64,000 nucleotides of DNA, from positions 62,001-126,000 of the forward strand of contig WNYE01000098.1 of NCBI GenBank assembly GCA_021396245.1. The letters are read 5' to 3'. The notes under the pieces are model-generated. The model made no database searches, was not told the origin of the DNA, and worked only from the letters and a program-made list of their open reading frames with translations. A program made the translations under genes and the position numbers. This document shows positions 53,983 through 64,000 of the stretch, in pieces (positions within the stretch are counted from its first letter, which is position 1; the number at the start of each line of letters is the position of its first letter). The DNA is from Sporothrix humicola. Taxonomy: Eukaryota > Ascomycota > Sordariomycetes > Ophiostomatales > Ophiostomataceae.

Positions 53983-56900
53983 GGTGAGCGATAGGACCGG
54001 CAGCCCATGATAGACGGGGAAAGTGTGGTAGGTGTTGGTCGACGAGCAAGTTGGAGATTGGAGATCAATCGCAAAACAAGAAAGACCGAAGCAATGACTG
54101 TCGTCAATCAAAGCTCGACAAAATCGTCGCCGGTGGGTGACGAGCCTGAACATTTTTTTAGTGGAGCCAGCCTTCTCTTTTTTGCCTTTGCCCGCCAAAC
54201 GTGCCTGCCTCGCCGCGTTTTAGCGCTGTTAGCTGCCAAAGTTTTGGAGCTTCCAGAACGCGGCTGACCAACCAGGCGAGCCAGGCAGGCACAGGCCGGC
54301 ACAGTCATCTAGCTTGCCGGGTCACGTGCACCGTCTTGTAAGTCGGACGCCGAAGCCTTGTGTTAGGGGCAATTATTGACAGATGGAAGGCAAATCAACA
54401 ATAGCTAGAAGATGTATTTATTAATTTTGATTTTTGAAAGATCACTACAGGCCCAACCTTATCTTTCATCGCAAGGCTGCCAGGTCTGTCCATTTCAAAC
54501 GTGCATCTTGGCTTAGAGGCGTGTAAGACAGTTGATTGACCAATGAGATAACCGCATTTGGAAGCAGCTCTTCATGTTCGAGTACAAAGACTGTGCAACA
54601 ATTTTGATTATATCTGTTGTCTATGGAGGCTTTGCTTAAAATATTCGAAACTCGAGGCGTTCGTGCTGCGTTTGTTTATGACTCTAGCTCTCTACGCTGA
54701 GCCTTGCTACAGGTGGCTTTGCCCCTCTTGAGCACAGACCTTGCTGAACCCCTCCATCCTCAACATCGCTATTTCTTTTTTTCTTTCTTTTCTTGTTGTA
54801 ACTTGCGATATCTTCCCCTCCTTCCACATAAATAAACCCCGCTATGGAATTCTTTTCAATGCAGCTCTCACAACTGTTGGGAAGGAGGTTTGTTACTCGT
54901 TTGCTCTTGCCCTATTTCACAAGTGTGGGGTTGCCCCTTCCTGTACCACCATGTTTGCAAGAGCAAGCACAGCTCCGTAAGTCGGAATGGTGCAACCAGT
55001 TGACGTGCAGCAAAAGCCGGCAAGTATGCTGTACTGTGTATTATCTGGACGTTGGGGTTTGTTTTGTCAACATCCCTTGTGCATCGAACGACACCCCGGT
55101 GGCATTCTAGCAGCATCTTGGTGTCCACAAACCTGCACCATCGACGTGGGCACTGCATCGACAAGCAGTAGCCGAGACCGTGTGCTAGCCTTGTAAGTTG
55201 TCAGGACCGTTGTTTTGGTCTGTCTATTTGGCCGTTTCTTTTCGCGCTTGCAGCGGGACAAGACGAGAATGATGTACCCGCAGTGTGCGTCTTTCTCGGC
55301 CGCCCCTTGCTTTGTTTTCTTGTCCTCGTTTTGCTTTCTCGTCTTGACGGTTCTGTCCACCTGCATTTGCCTACATTGCCTACATTGTCTGCATTTACCT
55401 GCAGGTGGCATGCGGCTTTTGAGAGTCGTCCTGCGTCGGCCGCTTCTGCAATGATGTGCTGGCCAGCCGGGGCACAAATAGGTTGTCGTGATCGGGCAGA
55501 ACTGGCGAATGGGGTATCATTGACAAGCCTAAAAAGCAACTGCAGCTCGCCTTGTCACATTCTCTGACTCTCCATTGGCTGGTTTGCTTGTCTGACTGGG
55601 CAGGCCCGACGAGACTCGACATTTTTGCACTTTAAATGTAGTGGCATTGTCAATTGCTAATGCGGTTTCCTGATTTTGACAGAGAGCGGGGATCTATCAC
55701 ACACATATCCATTGATGCGTTGTTCTTTTTCCTTTGCTTTCTTTGTGCATTCCGACCTGCATCTACTTACACCAGTGCCTTTGCTATCAAGCATGGAGGG
55801 GGTGGGGGTATGGGAGAAAGAGGAATAGACCCTGATGTACGCCTGCCATTGTGCATTGTGCATCATGTGCTGGCTAGAGTCTCTTTTTGACTTGTGCAAG
55901 GGCAAGTTCATACACACATACACCTTGCGGGCACATCCGGGGAAACAAGGCACAGGGCACCACCAGGTGAGTGGTCTTGGTCTTTGTTGATCCTGCAAGC
56001 CAAGGGCCGGAGACAAGTCGCATGCGCGAACTTGGCTGTCAGGAAGTTATTGAGCAGTTTTACATCTGTATTCAACGTTCTGTGGCGAACGGGTCGGACT
56101 TGAACCAGTGGCTGCATAACAATGTGGCGCCATGCCGTTGCGTGTCCAGCTTGTTTATCTGGTCAGGTGGACAATCCTCGCTTGTTTGATAGCAAAAGTT
56201 GGCCTGCCTCGATGGGACAAGCCAAAGACCTCAACTAGTGCAAAATATGCCCACATACAACGTTGACACGACACGCGGAGACCCGTTGCTCTCGGTGTGT
56301 CCTGTGGTGAAGGTTTTTTGTCTTCTTTTTTTCTGTTACCTCCGTTGACTCCTTGCATGGTTGTCGTCAGAAAACCAAGATGACCAAGATCGATTTTGCG
56401 GGGCCCGGGGGTTAAGAAAGAAGCGGTGAGCAAAAAATAGTTGGGGTGGACCTGGGAGACCAAAGCGAGCGAGGGGCAAAAACACACAAGAAATAAAGAG
56501 AGTGGAGAACAACACATCGTGAGGGACACTTACCACAGTATTTTCGTCTTTTGTTGTGAGGCTAGCAACAGGGGAGGATTTTGGTTTCTGACGCAACGAA
56601 AATAAGAAAACAAATACACAGTAGAGGTGAGTGGCTGTTGGGAACAGTAACAATACAAACGCTGTGTAGTTGGATAAGAATACAGCTCTCAACGCATGTG
56701 TTACTCGGGGTAGGTCTCTTATATCAAAGTTGACTGCACCTTGTGTGACACACGTTTTTTTATATCAGATGCCTTCTGGATCTATTAAAGCAAGGGACTG
56801 GTGGCATATTCAGCAATGCATATGCCCCTCCATGATAAAGGGAAGAAAAAACTCGTAAACAAAAGGGGATGAGGGGCTAATAGATGCCACGATAAAAAAT

Positions 56901-59900
56901 AGTTGGGCGGTAAAGAAAAAAAACAAGTAAAACGTAACGTAATCTTAGCGATGCTCCAGTTTGTTCAAGCTTCGGGGGTTGGCTTTTTTAAGATTATCTC
57001 GTGAAAAAAAAAGTGTCTGCCCCTCCCCCTCTTTCCCCCTTCACGAAATGTTCGTCATCGGCCAGAAATCAATATCTGTATTGTATTGAATATTACCCTT
57101 GAGCACAACTTTCTGTCCTTAATAATTATGTGAAATTCTGTGCCATAACGATGCTCTGGTATCCTATCGTATTAAAAAATTCTCCCTCCTTTGACGCTCA
57201 GTATTCAGTGCCAGCCTGCCTTCCTTCTCCTTTCATGTTGCCCCTCCTCGCCCCTTTTTTGGTTTCTGTTGACTTATTAGTTTAGTCCCCGCTAGTGGAG
57301 CTTGCCGTCGACGGCGGGTTTATTTGTGGGGGTTCTTTTTGACGCTGGTTGAGGAACATTAAAATGCTCGCAGTTTCAGTCGGAGAATAAAGTCACGATT
57401 TACTCCGTATGGGTCTGTTGTTTCGCCGTACAGTACTAATTGTACGGAGGAAGGATTTAGCAGTGAGTTTCATCAACAACCCACAAGAAGTCAATCGAAG
57501 ACAATGAACGTTGGTTGATATACGAAGTTCGTATTACTGCGATATGAAAATGGCGATATTTGCATGTGCCGTTATGATATTGGCCGGATCGACTTTTCGT
57601 TTAACGAGCCGTGTGTTCTGGAAACCTTCTCGGCTTCACTGGCTTTATTCTCATAAAAGGATTTACGGTGCATGTTCCGGAAACTTATTTCAACTGCCTT
57701 GTGCCTGATCTGCAGTAGGAAAAGTTCCAAGGTGAGCGTGACGACAGCATGGAACAAAACGAATTTAAGACGAATAAAAATAACACAAATAGAACAATAT
57801 TACACAAAGGGGGGAGGTAAACCAAGACGAGACGAAAGACAAACAGCTGGATGCCAGGTGAGCTGTTTGATAGACGTTTAGCTGGGCATGCTGTCTTTAA
57901 ATGGGTGTCGACGTCGACGACCCTGATCCGGGTAAATGCGTCGTGGCGTGTGGGGGACGGCTGGTAGTTTTCTCTGCCTTCTTTTGATTTTACACACAAA
58001 AAAGTAAAAGGCACACAGAAACACGGCGCCACCGTATATATTCCGCATGCTCGGTCGATCATGGCCGTTTCCCCTTTCTCTTGCGTCGTCCAATGTAGCT
58101 GAGAGTTGCTGGTTGTTTAAGTAAAATGGTGAATTTCACATCAGAACTCACTCATCCCAGGCGAATATCAAACAACGGCAAGTCTCTCCAAAAGCTTACG
58201 AGTACCCAGGCGAAAGCCGCGCAAACAAGATCTCGGCCGTCGTAAGAACCTTGCATCGCCCTCGTGCACATCCTGGTCAGAACTAGAATTAAAAAAAAAT
58301 CAGCTGAAGTATCTGACATCAGAAAAGGAAGGGTAAAAATATTAATAGAAAATGAGCTGTGTGCGAAGGATCAAAGGCCAGGAAGAGACGAGGTTGGCAT
58401 GGGCCATGTCATGTGAATAATGAATGTGGTGAAAAGCGAAAATGCACCAGCAAGTGTGAAAATGGAGACGGAGGTAGCAGAGGGCTTGTTGCAACTTTGT
58501 GTGTGTGACATGGCGGCAATGTTTCACACCTCTTGGGTGGGTAAGCGGTTACATGGGGTCCAAGCTGCGGCAAGCAGGGGCGGACAGGGAAGGTCTGTTT
58601 TTTTAAGGAGGTGAGGGAGGGATCGTGAAGGAGTCGCGAGAACAGATGAAAGCTTGGTGCGGTCAAAAGAAGGGAATAAGAAAAGCGTCGTATGTCGCGA
58701 AAAAGTAAGGAGTGTCCCGGAGAAACGTAGAAACGACACGAGAAAGAGAGAAAAGAAAAATCTCCGTGAACAATATCAGATACACGATAGGCAGAGCCTG
58801 TTTCAACGTCAGTCTTCTCGAGATGTGCCTACTTGTTGTATCTTACCTCCAACCTACCCCAGTCTTGTCGTGCTATGCCGCAGGAACAGACGCAGAAATG
58901 CTCCTATTGCCTAGGGGGAAATAGCAGAGGTGGTTCGTGCTTTCGTGCGTGCGTTTTGTGTTTCTTGTCCTACACCGCCGTGCTGGTATTACTTTAGGTT
59001 GAAGCTGTTTTCGACACTCTCCGTGCTCCGCACAGTTCTGTATCTCGGAGATGCCGGGGTATGGAGGTGAGATGCTTGAAGAAGGCCGCTACAAGGGAGA
59101 AGGCGTGAGAGTGAGGAAAGAGAAAGAGAGGCTTCTGTCCAACCAGTCCAGCCAGGCTTTATTACTGAGAATGGCCAGGGCATGGCCAGACCGGTTCATG
59201 ATCCATCACCAGCCAATTGTACGTCCAATGGCATGGCCGACAGCTCAGCTAATTTGCTGTCTGAGGTTCTCTCATCCCAAATCCTATCCATACCCATCCC
59301 ATCAAAACCATTGAATCGGCCCTGTCTTCTCCTCCTCCCGCATTCCGCTTCTGCCATTCTCTGCACTTTGTTCTTGAACCTCACACCCACCACACCAGAA
59401 ATAGGCATGGGGCTGGACAATAGCGAGCCGCTATTCGCCGCCCTCGAGTCGTTTGGACTTGGCTTTTTGTCTCGTTCTCGAGAAGCGGCCTGCATCTTGA
59501 GTTGGATGGGCGGACCCCGGGTCTGGCCCTTTTTTGAGGGGAAGATCCCTTTTTGGACTGGTCCATGCCAGCTCTGGGCCAGGGTTATTTTGCGCCTCGA
59601 TTTTTGACTCCAAACTGCCCCCCCGTTTGCGACATCTCTCTCCCCATTCTCGTTGGTCTGTTGATCAGTGACAAAAAGGAAGTGATGAGAGGGATGGAAC
59701 AGCATGGCACATTGCCACCCTCTGCCGGGTCGTCTGTAAGTTGTCGTATTTTATTCGGAGAGCGAAAGGAGATACTGTCGTGTCAAAATGCAAAAAGAAA
59801 GCCGCCCCTCAATATTGTGTATCTTACGTCGTAATTACTCAAAGCCCTATCGTTTCCCACATTCGCCATCACATTTCTTTTTTGCCTTCTTGGGTAGCAA

Positions 59901-62165
59901 TGAGGGACAGACCGCAGCTTGCCACAAGCGTGAGCCTTGTTGAGATCGCAGCTGTCCGTAGATAATCAACCCTGAAATCTGTAGTAAGACACATTTCGAG
60001 ATGAAGCCGGCTCGTTTTTAAACGTCCTCGATTTGTCAGGCCAATTGTTGGTTGAGACGATGCCAATCCGATACATCTTGACTCGCACTGTATTGCAGGC
60101 ACCGCTCCAGTGAGTAATAACGCCGTCAATCACTTCATGCCGGGCGGCTGCGATTAATGGGTCAAAAGTCCCCCAAAGTCCCTGATTTTCTCGTTTTTCA
60201 GCACTAGGCGCCGCCCTGTCTTAGGCTTCTGGCGCTGGCCGCTTCTGGCCGCTCCTCGGCCGCCCGTTCGTTGACCGCCTCCTCCCTTTTTCTCAACTCG
60301 GGGCCTGCCATTGGGCAACAGCTTCGACAGGCATCGTGCCCCAACCTGCCCGAATTCAATGAAAAATGCTGTGGCTTTTATTCATTTTTGAGACTCATTT
60401 TATCTCTCCATCTAGAAGGGTAGCTGCACAAGCAGTTTTCGATCCAAGATGTGCTGTAATATGGCAAGAACGACTTAATACACCTTCCATTGCACTCCCA
60501 GCTGAGGTCCCTCGACCCTTCCTTTTCAGCGCTCCGCGCTACCCTTTGCACTTTCCCTTTTCGCTCATCACCCACCGAGCCCCGAGATTCCCCCTAGTAT
60601 CCTTGGCTCCAGTTGCCCTAGCCCGCCGTCACCTTTTCTGCCGTCCCTTCTTTTTAACAGTAAATACTGTGATCTGTGTGGAGGGGGGAAGGAGAGAGGG
60701 GCGGCTCTTTCCTCTTTCCCACAGCTTGCGCCAGTAAAAAGTAGGGGGGAGGGGGGTAATACATAGCGCTTGACAGGAAACAGTGGCCGAACCCCTGACT
60801 TTCTGCTTTGTCGGTAGCTCCTTCCTTTGTGGACTGGGGGATAGTCGCTGCTACCGCCGCGCCCTGTATTAGCACTTTTGGATTGCCCCCTCGCCAACAT
60901 TACCCACAACACGACGCTTCCTCCTTTGCCCTCATTCAACCAACAACCCCCATCGAATTCCCTACCCTCACTTTCTCTCCTCCTCCTCTCCTCCCCTTTG
61001 CTTCTTTTTTGCGGTCTTCTCCTCACCACGCTCTTTTTTTTGGTCCGTTTTGGATTCTTTCTTTTTTTCCTTGTGAATTACCTCCTCTCTCACGAGGATC
61101 TCTGTTGTATTCTTTACTGTTGTTTTCTACTTCTCATTCTTCTTGTATCTTCATCTGTATTTCCAATCCTCGCCCTCCTCCTCCTCTCCGACTTCTCCCC
61201 TCATCTCGACCGACTTTCTTCTCGAATCTCTCCCACGCGATTCTTCTACGGACGGCAACCTGTATCATATATATTTTGTTCTATAAGGTACGTTCCATAC
61301 CAGTGAAGCGAGAGGTCTCCCCCTTCGAACCCCCATCGACTCTCCCTCGACTTGCCTCGTGGCATCGACCGCCCTGGATTCCCCCTCTCTCAACGACGAC
61401 ACCGCCCGCCAAATCCCTCTTCATGCCAACTCACGACCGAGGCGGTGAGCCCAGCGACTGTCAATCACGACAGGCCGCCTTGACGAGCAGCTACCGCCTG
61501 CCATTGCAGTCAATGTTGAGAAACAAACCACGGCGCTTAAGTTGCAACGACGGGACTGTGGACAGTCACATTTTGGCTTGGACCGCCAACGAGGGAGAAG
61601 GCAGGAGAAACGAGAGACGGCGGTGGCCCTCTCATGCATTCTACCTCCCCGGACGGGCCACGTGAAACCCCGAGTTTTGTCGACATCGGACGAAAACTAG
61701 GCGCACGCATCGCATGGCTAACATCGCTTGCTATTCTCACAGTATAATATATCCTGCCGAAGTCCACCAGTGATTTCCGGCCGTGTACGAAACGATACGA
61801 AACGACACTATACGATACGGTGCTGTAACAAAACCCGGAGAAAGAAACTATACGATACGGAAAAGGGAACGAAACGACGAACAAATCTCTAAGAGACGAA
61901 AGGGAATCCCCACAAGCACAAGCAGAAGTGCATTCGGACGCCAGACGACCGAACACAGCCACGCAGAAATAAGACCCACGACAAAGTCAGGACTGGCTCC
62001 AAGAACGACCGGAAACGACGAACGCAAATCGAATATTGATTATTAAATTTTGGATTTTGGATATACGATCCTGGAGCTTGCAGCTTCTCAGCTTCTGAGC
62101 TTCTTGGACCTTCCAAGCCACAACCACACACACCCATACACCTCAACGCACAGCCAGCTTCAGTT
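53983..62165. other. 8.2-kb intergenic region without a recognisable gene
   Basis: It contains the RPC2 promoter at its left end. The longest frame (60,808-61,665, plus, 285 codons) is a CT-rich low-complexity stretch that is more likely the leader or promoter of the next gene; a GTACGT donor-like site lies at about 61,287. The phrase ACTATACGATACGG occurs twice (about 61,807 and 61,848). No tRNA-like B box or conserved protein motif was found. A non-coding transcript cannot be excluded. Confidence 0.55.
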
Positions 62166-63143
62166 ATGGACGAGCTGCGCTACCGCGCGCAGCAGCAGCC
62201 TCCACTCGGAGATGGCACTATGGGCTCCTTTGTGTCTCCGAACCGGAACGGCGACAGCCGCCTGCCGCAGCCTGTCGCCTCTTCCCACGACCCACGATCT
62301 GTCCTGCCCCGGCGCTTCACCGCCGACTCGGGGCGTGTGCCAACTCTAGCCAACCTCACCTCTCAGCGTGCCCCCGAGCCGCAGGATCTGGCTACTTCAA
62401 CTGTTCGTCCCAACCCATCAATCTCCCAGGAAGCCTCGTCCACCGGGACATGTCTGATTTGTAAATCTATATGTGCAGAGAGCTAACATTATGCTGGTTC
62501 AGGCACTCCATAAGGTTCAATTGGTAAGAAACGAGACGACATCGAGACAACATGGCATGTTTGCCACAGGCCGGCCACAGAGCCACAGGACTAACGACGT
62601 TCTCCAACAGCTCGAGAAGAAGAGACTAGAATACGAGAAGCTCCGCGAGCAGAAGCGCCGATTCGAGGCCGAAATGCAGAAGCTCAACCAGCAGCAGCTT
62701 CGTGACGAGCAGGAGCTCGCTGCCATGCAGGAGGATATCCGCATCAATGCCGCCGCCGCCATGGCTACGGGCCACCAGTCCGAGCCCACAACGCCTCCCG
62801 AATACCGCGATCCCTCAAGCGCTGCCGCCGCCATGTCTTCCACCTCCGGCTTCCCCTCCATGCTCTCGCGGCCCAACCGCTATTCCACCTCAAGCCTCAC
62901 CTCGCCTCCCGGCCTGCTCTTCAACCGCCCTGGCCGGTCTGGCTCGCAGATTGCTTCTCCGCAGTCGGGCATCAACATGCAGTCGTCCACGTCATCGTCA
63001 TCTGCTGCCGCTCAACAGCAACATTATGGCTTTGACGACCAGCTGCCCTCGCGCTCGGTGCCCACTACGCGCCGCAACAGCGACGAGGACGAGAAAGAGG
63101 AGGCCGTCCGCCAGGACCCCACAAGCCACCGCTCTACAAATGC
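62166..63143 (+). CDS. probable Pumilio-family RNA-binding protein, N-terminal exons only
   Basis: The gene starts at 62,166 (MDELRYRAQQQPP) and runs out of the window. Clear coding blocks are 62,166 to about 62,460 (SVLPRRFTADSGRVPTL), 62,503-62,523 (ALHKVQL) and 62,611-63,143 (a coiled coil with LEKKRLEYEKLREQKRRFEA, then TTPPEY, FPSMLSRPNRYSTSSLTSPP and FDDQLPSRSVPTTRRNSDED). The DEDEKEEAVRQDPTSHRSTN block is, to my recollection, typical of the N-terminus of fungal RRM/PUM-HD proteins, which bind mRNA 3' UTRs. The RNA-binding domains lie beyond 64,000, so this remains provisional. Intron 62,524-62,610 is clean. The preceding splice is unresolved: the GTAAAT donor at 62,461 joined to the CAG at 62,502 gives a stop, while a GTTCGT donor at 62,403 keeps the frame. 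Confidence 0.5.
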
Positions 63144-64000
63144 GTACGTTCAGGCCCCATTCAGCGCTTTTGATTCTGCCATTCTTTTTCCTTTACCTCT
63201 TCGTTTGCTTTCCCTATCCCGTTTCCTTTCATACCTATTGTGTGGCCCTGTCTCCTTGGGGATATGTGGAAGGAAAGTCTCCAATCCTTTGTCATTGATT
63301 TCACTTTTATTGTGGCCTTTGATGCACAATGTGTAAAAAAAATGAAGTATTCAAACCTAAGTAGGTTGGTGCTTTCTTTTTTTTTTTTTTTGCCATCAAA
63401 AAAGGTGAGAGGCGAGTGATGTGGAAGTCATGCTAGCGCATCTTGACCGGATTGTCCGCGACCTAAGACCAAGGGACCAAGGGACTACCCGCGCTTAATG
63501 GCGCAAGGCTATGACTACTCGTCACTTTCTTCTCACAAATATCTTGTCAATGGTACAATCCTATTGTTCTTTATTTTTGTCTGCCACTTCATTATCCAAA
63601 GTTTCATTCAAAGCTTCCAAGTGGAGCTTGCCTACATCGAGTTCACTTTCGGGCTTCGACCTTCACCCATTCAAGGTACAGAGTACTTCGATACTAGCTC
63701 ATCACCAACAACCCTTGGTGTCACTGTTCGCACACAATTTTTGCTATTCAAGACATTTTTTAACAATGCTTTGAATATTTTGTCATTCCTCTACATTCAT
63801 TTTGCTTCCTTCAACTTGCCCATCTCGCCTTGGAACTTACCACGAAGCATATTTATTCTTCCTTCTTTTATTTTCTTCCAGTGTTCTTTCTTTCTTCACT
63901 TCTCTTCTCTTCCTTCTCTTCCTTTTCTTCATCCACATTCTTTTCGAATATTTGTTACCAAGTTCAGACCGCCTGAGATCTCACTTGTCCGTCTTGAAAG
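63144..64000 (+). other. start of an unusually long intron (beyond the window end)
   Basis: A GTACGT donor at 63,144 follows the codons HRSTN. No conserved coding sequence appears in the remaining 857 bp, which are CT-rich with many AG acceptor candidates. A fungal intron longer than 850 nt is uncommon. Alternatively the sequence holds a second promoter or leader for a shorter isoform. Confidence 0.45.

Noticed and set aside
61300..61340. tRNA-like B box (TTCGAACCCCC)
   Set aside because: No matching A box, acceptor stem or cloverleaf can be drawn around it.
60808..61665. 285-codon plus-strand frame
   Set aside because: CT-rich, Pro/Ser/Phe-biased translation with no conserved motif; more likely leader or promoter of the next gene.

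Overview
The window looks like nuclear DNA of a filamentous ascomycete (Pezizomycotina, probably Sordariomycetes; no closer call is possible from sequence alone). The reasons are short GT-AG introns with CTAAC-type branch sites, large CT-rich leaders, a DUF7514-type protein, an Stc1-domain protein, fungal-type RPC2 and RAD57 genes, and AT-rich islands carrying C-to-T decay of the kind made by repeat-induced point mutation (RIP). I found no tRNA, rRNA or CRISPR.

The window has two halves. Positions 1-32,770 are accessory. They open with poly-C tracts and a 10-base assembly gap, then an apparently intact two-gene unit: ORF1 (422-1393, unknown family) and ORF2 (1406-3778, UPF1-like superfamily 1 helicase). 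The two lie in the same frame, 12 bases apart. The next 28 kb is a graveyard of the same two families: at least eight ORF1-like and two further helicase relics on both strands, some strongly AT-shifted (about 8.9-11.5 and 20.8-23.9 kb). Between them lie pieces of ordinary genes: three copies of a CMR1/WDR76-type WD40 fragment, a clathrin heavy chain fragment, an SNF2-type helicase fragment, and about 43 bp of the DUF7514 gene that also lies at 39.5-41.75 kb. Local tandem duplications are common. The accessory half ends where a Ty1/copia integrase fragment abuts a sugar-transporter-type MFS gene that has lost its C-terminal half.

Positions 32,735-64,000 are mostly core genome with well-spaced housekeeping genes: the truncated MFS gene (-), a DUF7514 gene (-), an Stc1-domain gene (-, six exons) divergent from a RAD57-type recombinase paralog (+), RPC2, the second-largest subunit of RNA polymerase III (-, three exons including a 13-nt microexon), an apparently gene-free stretch of about 8 kb, and the start of a probable Pumilio-family RNA-binding gene (+) that runs off the end.

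The most interesting object is the ORF1/ORF2 pair. Two partial copies of its junction (31.6-32.1 kb) preserve the 12-nt spacer and the stop codon (once as TAA instead of TAG). This suggests a conserved two-cistron helicase module that has multiplied and been mutated in this genome. Its mobility and function are not established here.
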